Assembly (NCBI RefSeq): GCF_027922325.1
Contig: NZ_BSFL01000002.1
Location: forward strand, 620,001-684,000
Length of the DNA stretch: 64,000 nt
Source: Methylopila turkensis
GTDB lineage: Bacteria; Pseudomonadota; Alphaproteobacteria; Rhizobiales; Methylopilaceae
Reading direction: 5' to 3'
The position numbers were made by a program, and so were the translations under genes. The notes under the pieces were generated by a model. That model worked only from the letters and a program-made list of their open reading frames with translations. It did not search any database and was not told where the DNA came from. Positions 63,600 to 64,000 of the stretch are shown piece after piece (within the stretch, counting starts at the first letter, position 1; each line of letters starts with the position of its first letter).

Positions 63600-64000
63600 G
63601 TGTTGAAGGCCGTTCTGGTCGCAGCCGGCGTCGTCGCGGGGGCTGCGGCCGCAGCCCCGCAGCTTCTCGAGCGTCTGGCCCCGCCCGCCCCGGAACGGGC
63701 GAAGCCGGCCGCGCTCGCGCCCTCCTCCAGCCGCGAGGTGGTGCTGCGCGCTGACCGCGACGGCCATTTCCGCACGGACGCGATGATCTCCGGCCGCCGC
63801 GTGCCCATGCTGGTCGACACCGGCGCGACGGTGGTGGCGCTGTCCTACGACCAGGGCCGCGCCCTTGGGCTCGTGTCCGGCGGGGACCGCTTCGATCTCC
63901 GGGTCTCGACCGCGAACGGACAGGTCGGCGCGAAACGGGTGGTGCTGAGCGACGTCCGCGTCGGATCGGTGAGCGTCCCGGACGTCACGGCGGTCGTGCT
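63600..64000 (+). CDS. Retropepsin-like aspartic protease (TIGR02281 type), truncated by window edge
   Basis: The first 133 or so codons are visible. The N-terminal hydrophobic segment (LKAVLVAAGVVAGAAAAAPQLL) is a signal or anchor, followed by a linker and the start of a single-lobed aspartic protease with the active site MLVDTGATVVALSY (DTGA) and the typical TANGQVGAKRVVLSDVRVGSV. Such proteases are common in alphaproteobacteria; their targets are unknown. GTG 63600 follows GAGG by 4 bases; GTG 63591 in the same frame is possible. The gene runs past 64000. Confidence 0.8.
   Translation, partial: MLKAVLVAAGVVAGAAAAAPQLLERLAPPAPERAKPAALAPSSSREVVLRADRDGHFRTDAMISGRRVPMLVDTGATVVALSYDQGRALGLVSGGDRFDLRVSTANGQVGAKRVVLSDVRVGSVSVPDVTAVV

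Noticed and set aside
1..64000. CRISPR arrays, insertion sequences, tRNA or rRNA genes
   Set aside because: No regularly spaced repeats, transposase-like frames, terminal inverted repeats or cloverleaf sequences were seen on reading through.

Overview
The window reads as chromosomal DNA of a methylotrophic alphaproteobacterium, most likely order Hyphomicrobiales (Rhizobiales). The support is a calcium-type methanol dehydrogenase operon (mxaFJGI), a mxaZYX regulatory cassette as described in Paracoccus, an lpiA-acvB pair, a fused cysN/C, a cpdR gene, and uniformly high GC with extensive antisense open frames. I cannot name the genus. I saw no tRNA, rRNA, insertion sequence, prophage or CRISPR array.

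Layout. 1-3922 (minus strand): periplasmic methanol oxidation, mxaF-J-G-I, cut by the left edge inside mxaI. 3923-4349: control region shared with the divergent mxaZ-mxaY-mxaX cassette (4350-6963), whose kinase and regulator probably switch the mxa operon. 7098-15453: acyltransferase, small c-type cytochrome, DNA polymerase I, periplasmic asparaginase, small hypothetical genes and mscL. 15597-25512: signalling-rich stretch with a transporter-coupled hybrid kinase and LuxR regulator (CrbS/CrbR-like), a sulfotransferase, YjbQ, an esterase and a three-gene phosphorelay. 25677-37830: cell-envelope functions, comprising a lytic transglycosylase, GT-C glycosyltransferase, EmrE-type exporter, GtrA, a HAD-UbiA fusion, lysyl-phosphatidylglycerol synthase with its hydrolase, glutaryl-CoA dehydrogenase, a GT-B glycosyltransferase and a lipoprotein. 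37908-40829: capsule-type export genes (KpsE/T/M-like). 40947-46070: cpdR, hpt, a zinc-ribbon membrane protein, ftsEX, a YdcF-like protein and plsC. 46143-58484: a hypothetical gene, a ChaC-like cyclotransferase, aromatic amino acid genes (tyrC, aromatic aminotransferase, chorismate mutase; aroK-aroB further on), an L,D-transpeptidase, accA and xerD. 58492-64000: a cold-shock gene, sulfate activation (cysD, cysNC), a Tat-exported aldo/keto reductase and the start of a retropepsin-like protease.

How it fits together: methanol is oxidised in the periplasm by MxaFI, with electrons passing to cytochrome cL (MxaG). MxaYX probably senses the inducing state. CysD/CysNC supply APS and PAPS, and the PAPS could feed the sulfotransferase at about 19-20 kb.

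The most unusual signals are four. DNA polymerase I has lost its 3'-5' exonuclease catalytic residues while keeping its polymerase motifs. A KpsT-like ATPase has degenerate signature, Walker B and H-loop motifs inside an otherwise normal-looking export operon. An alpha/beta hydrolase has aspartate in place of the nucleophilic serine. A perfect 18-bp palindrome lies just upstream of cysD.
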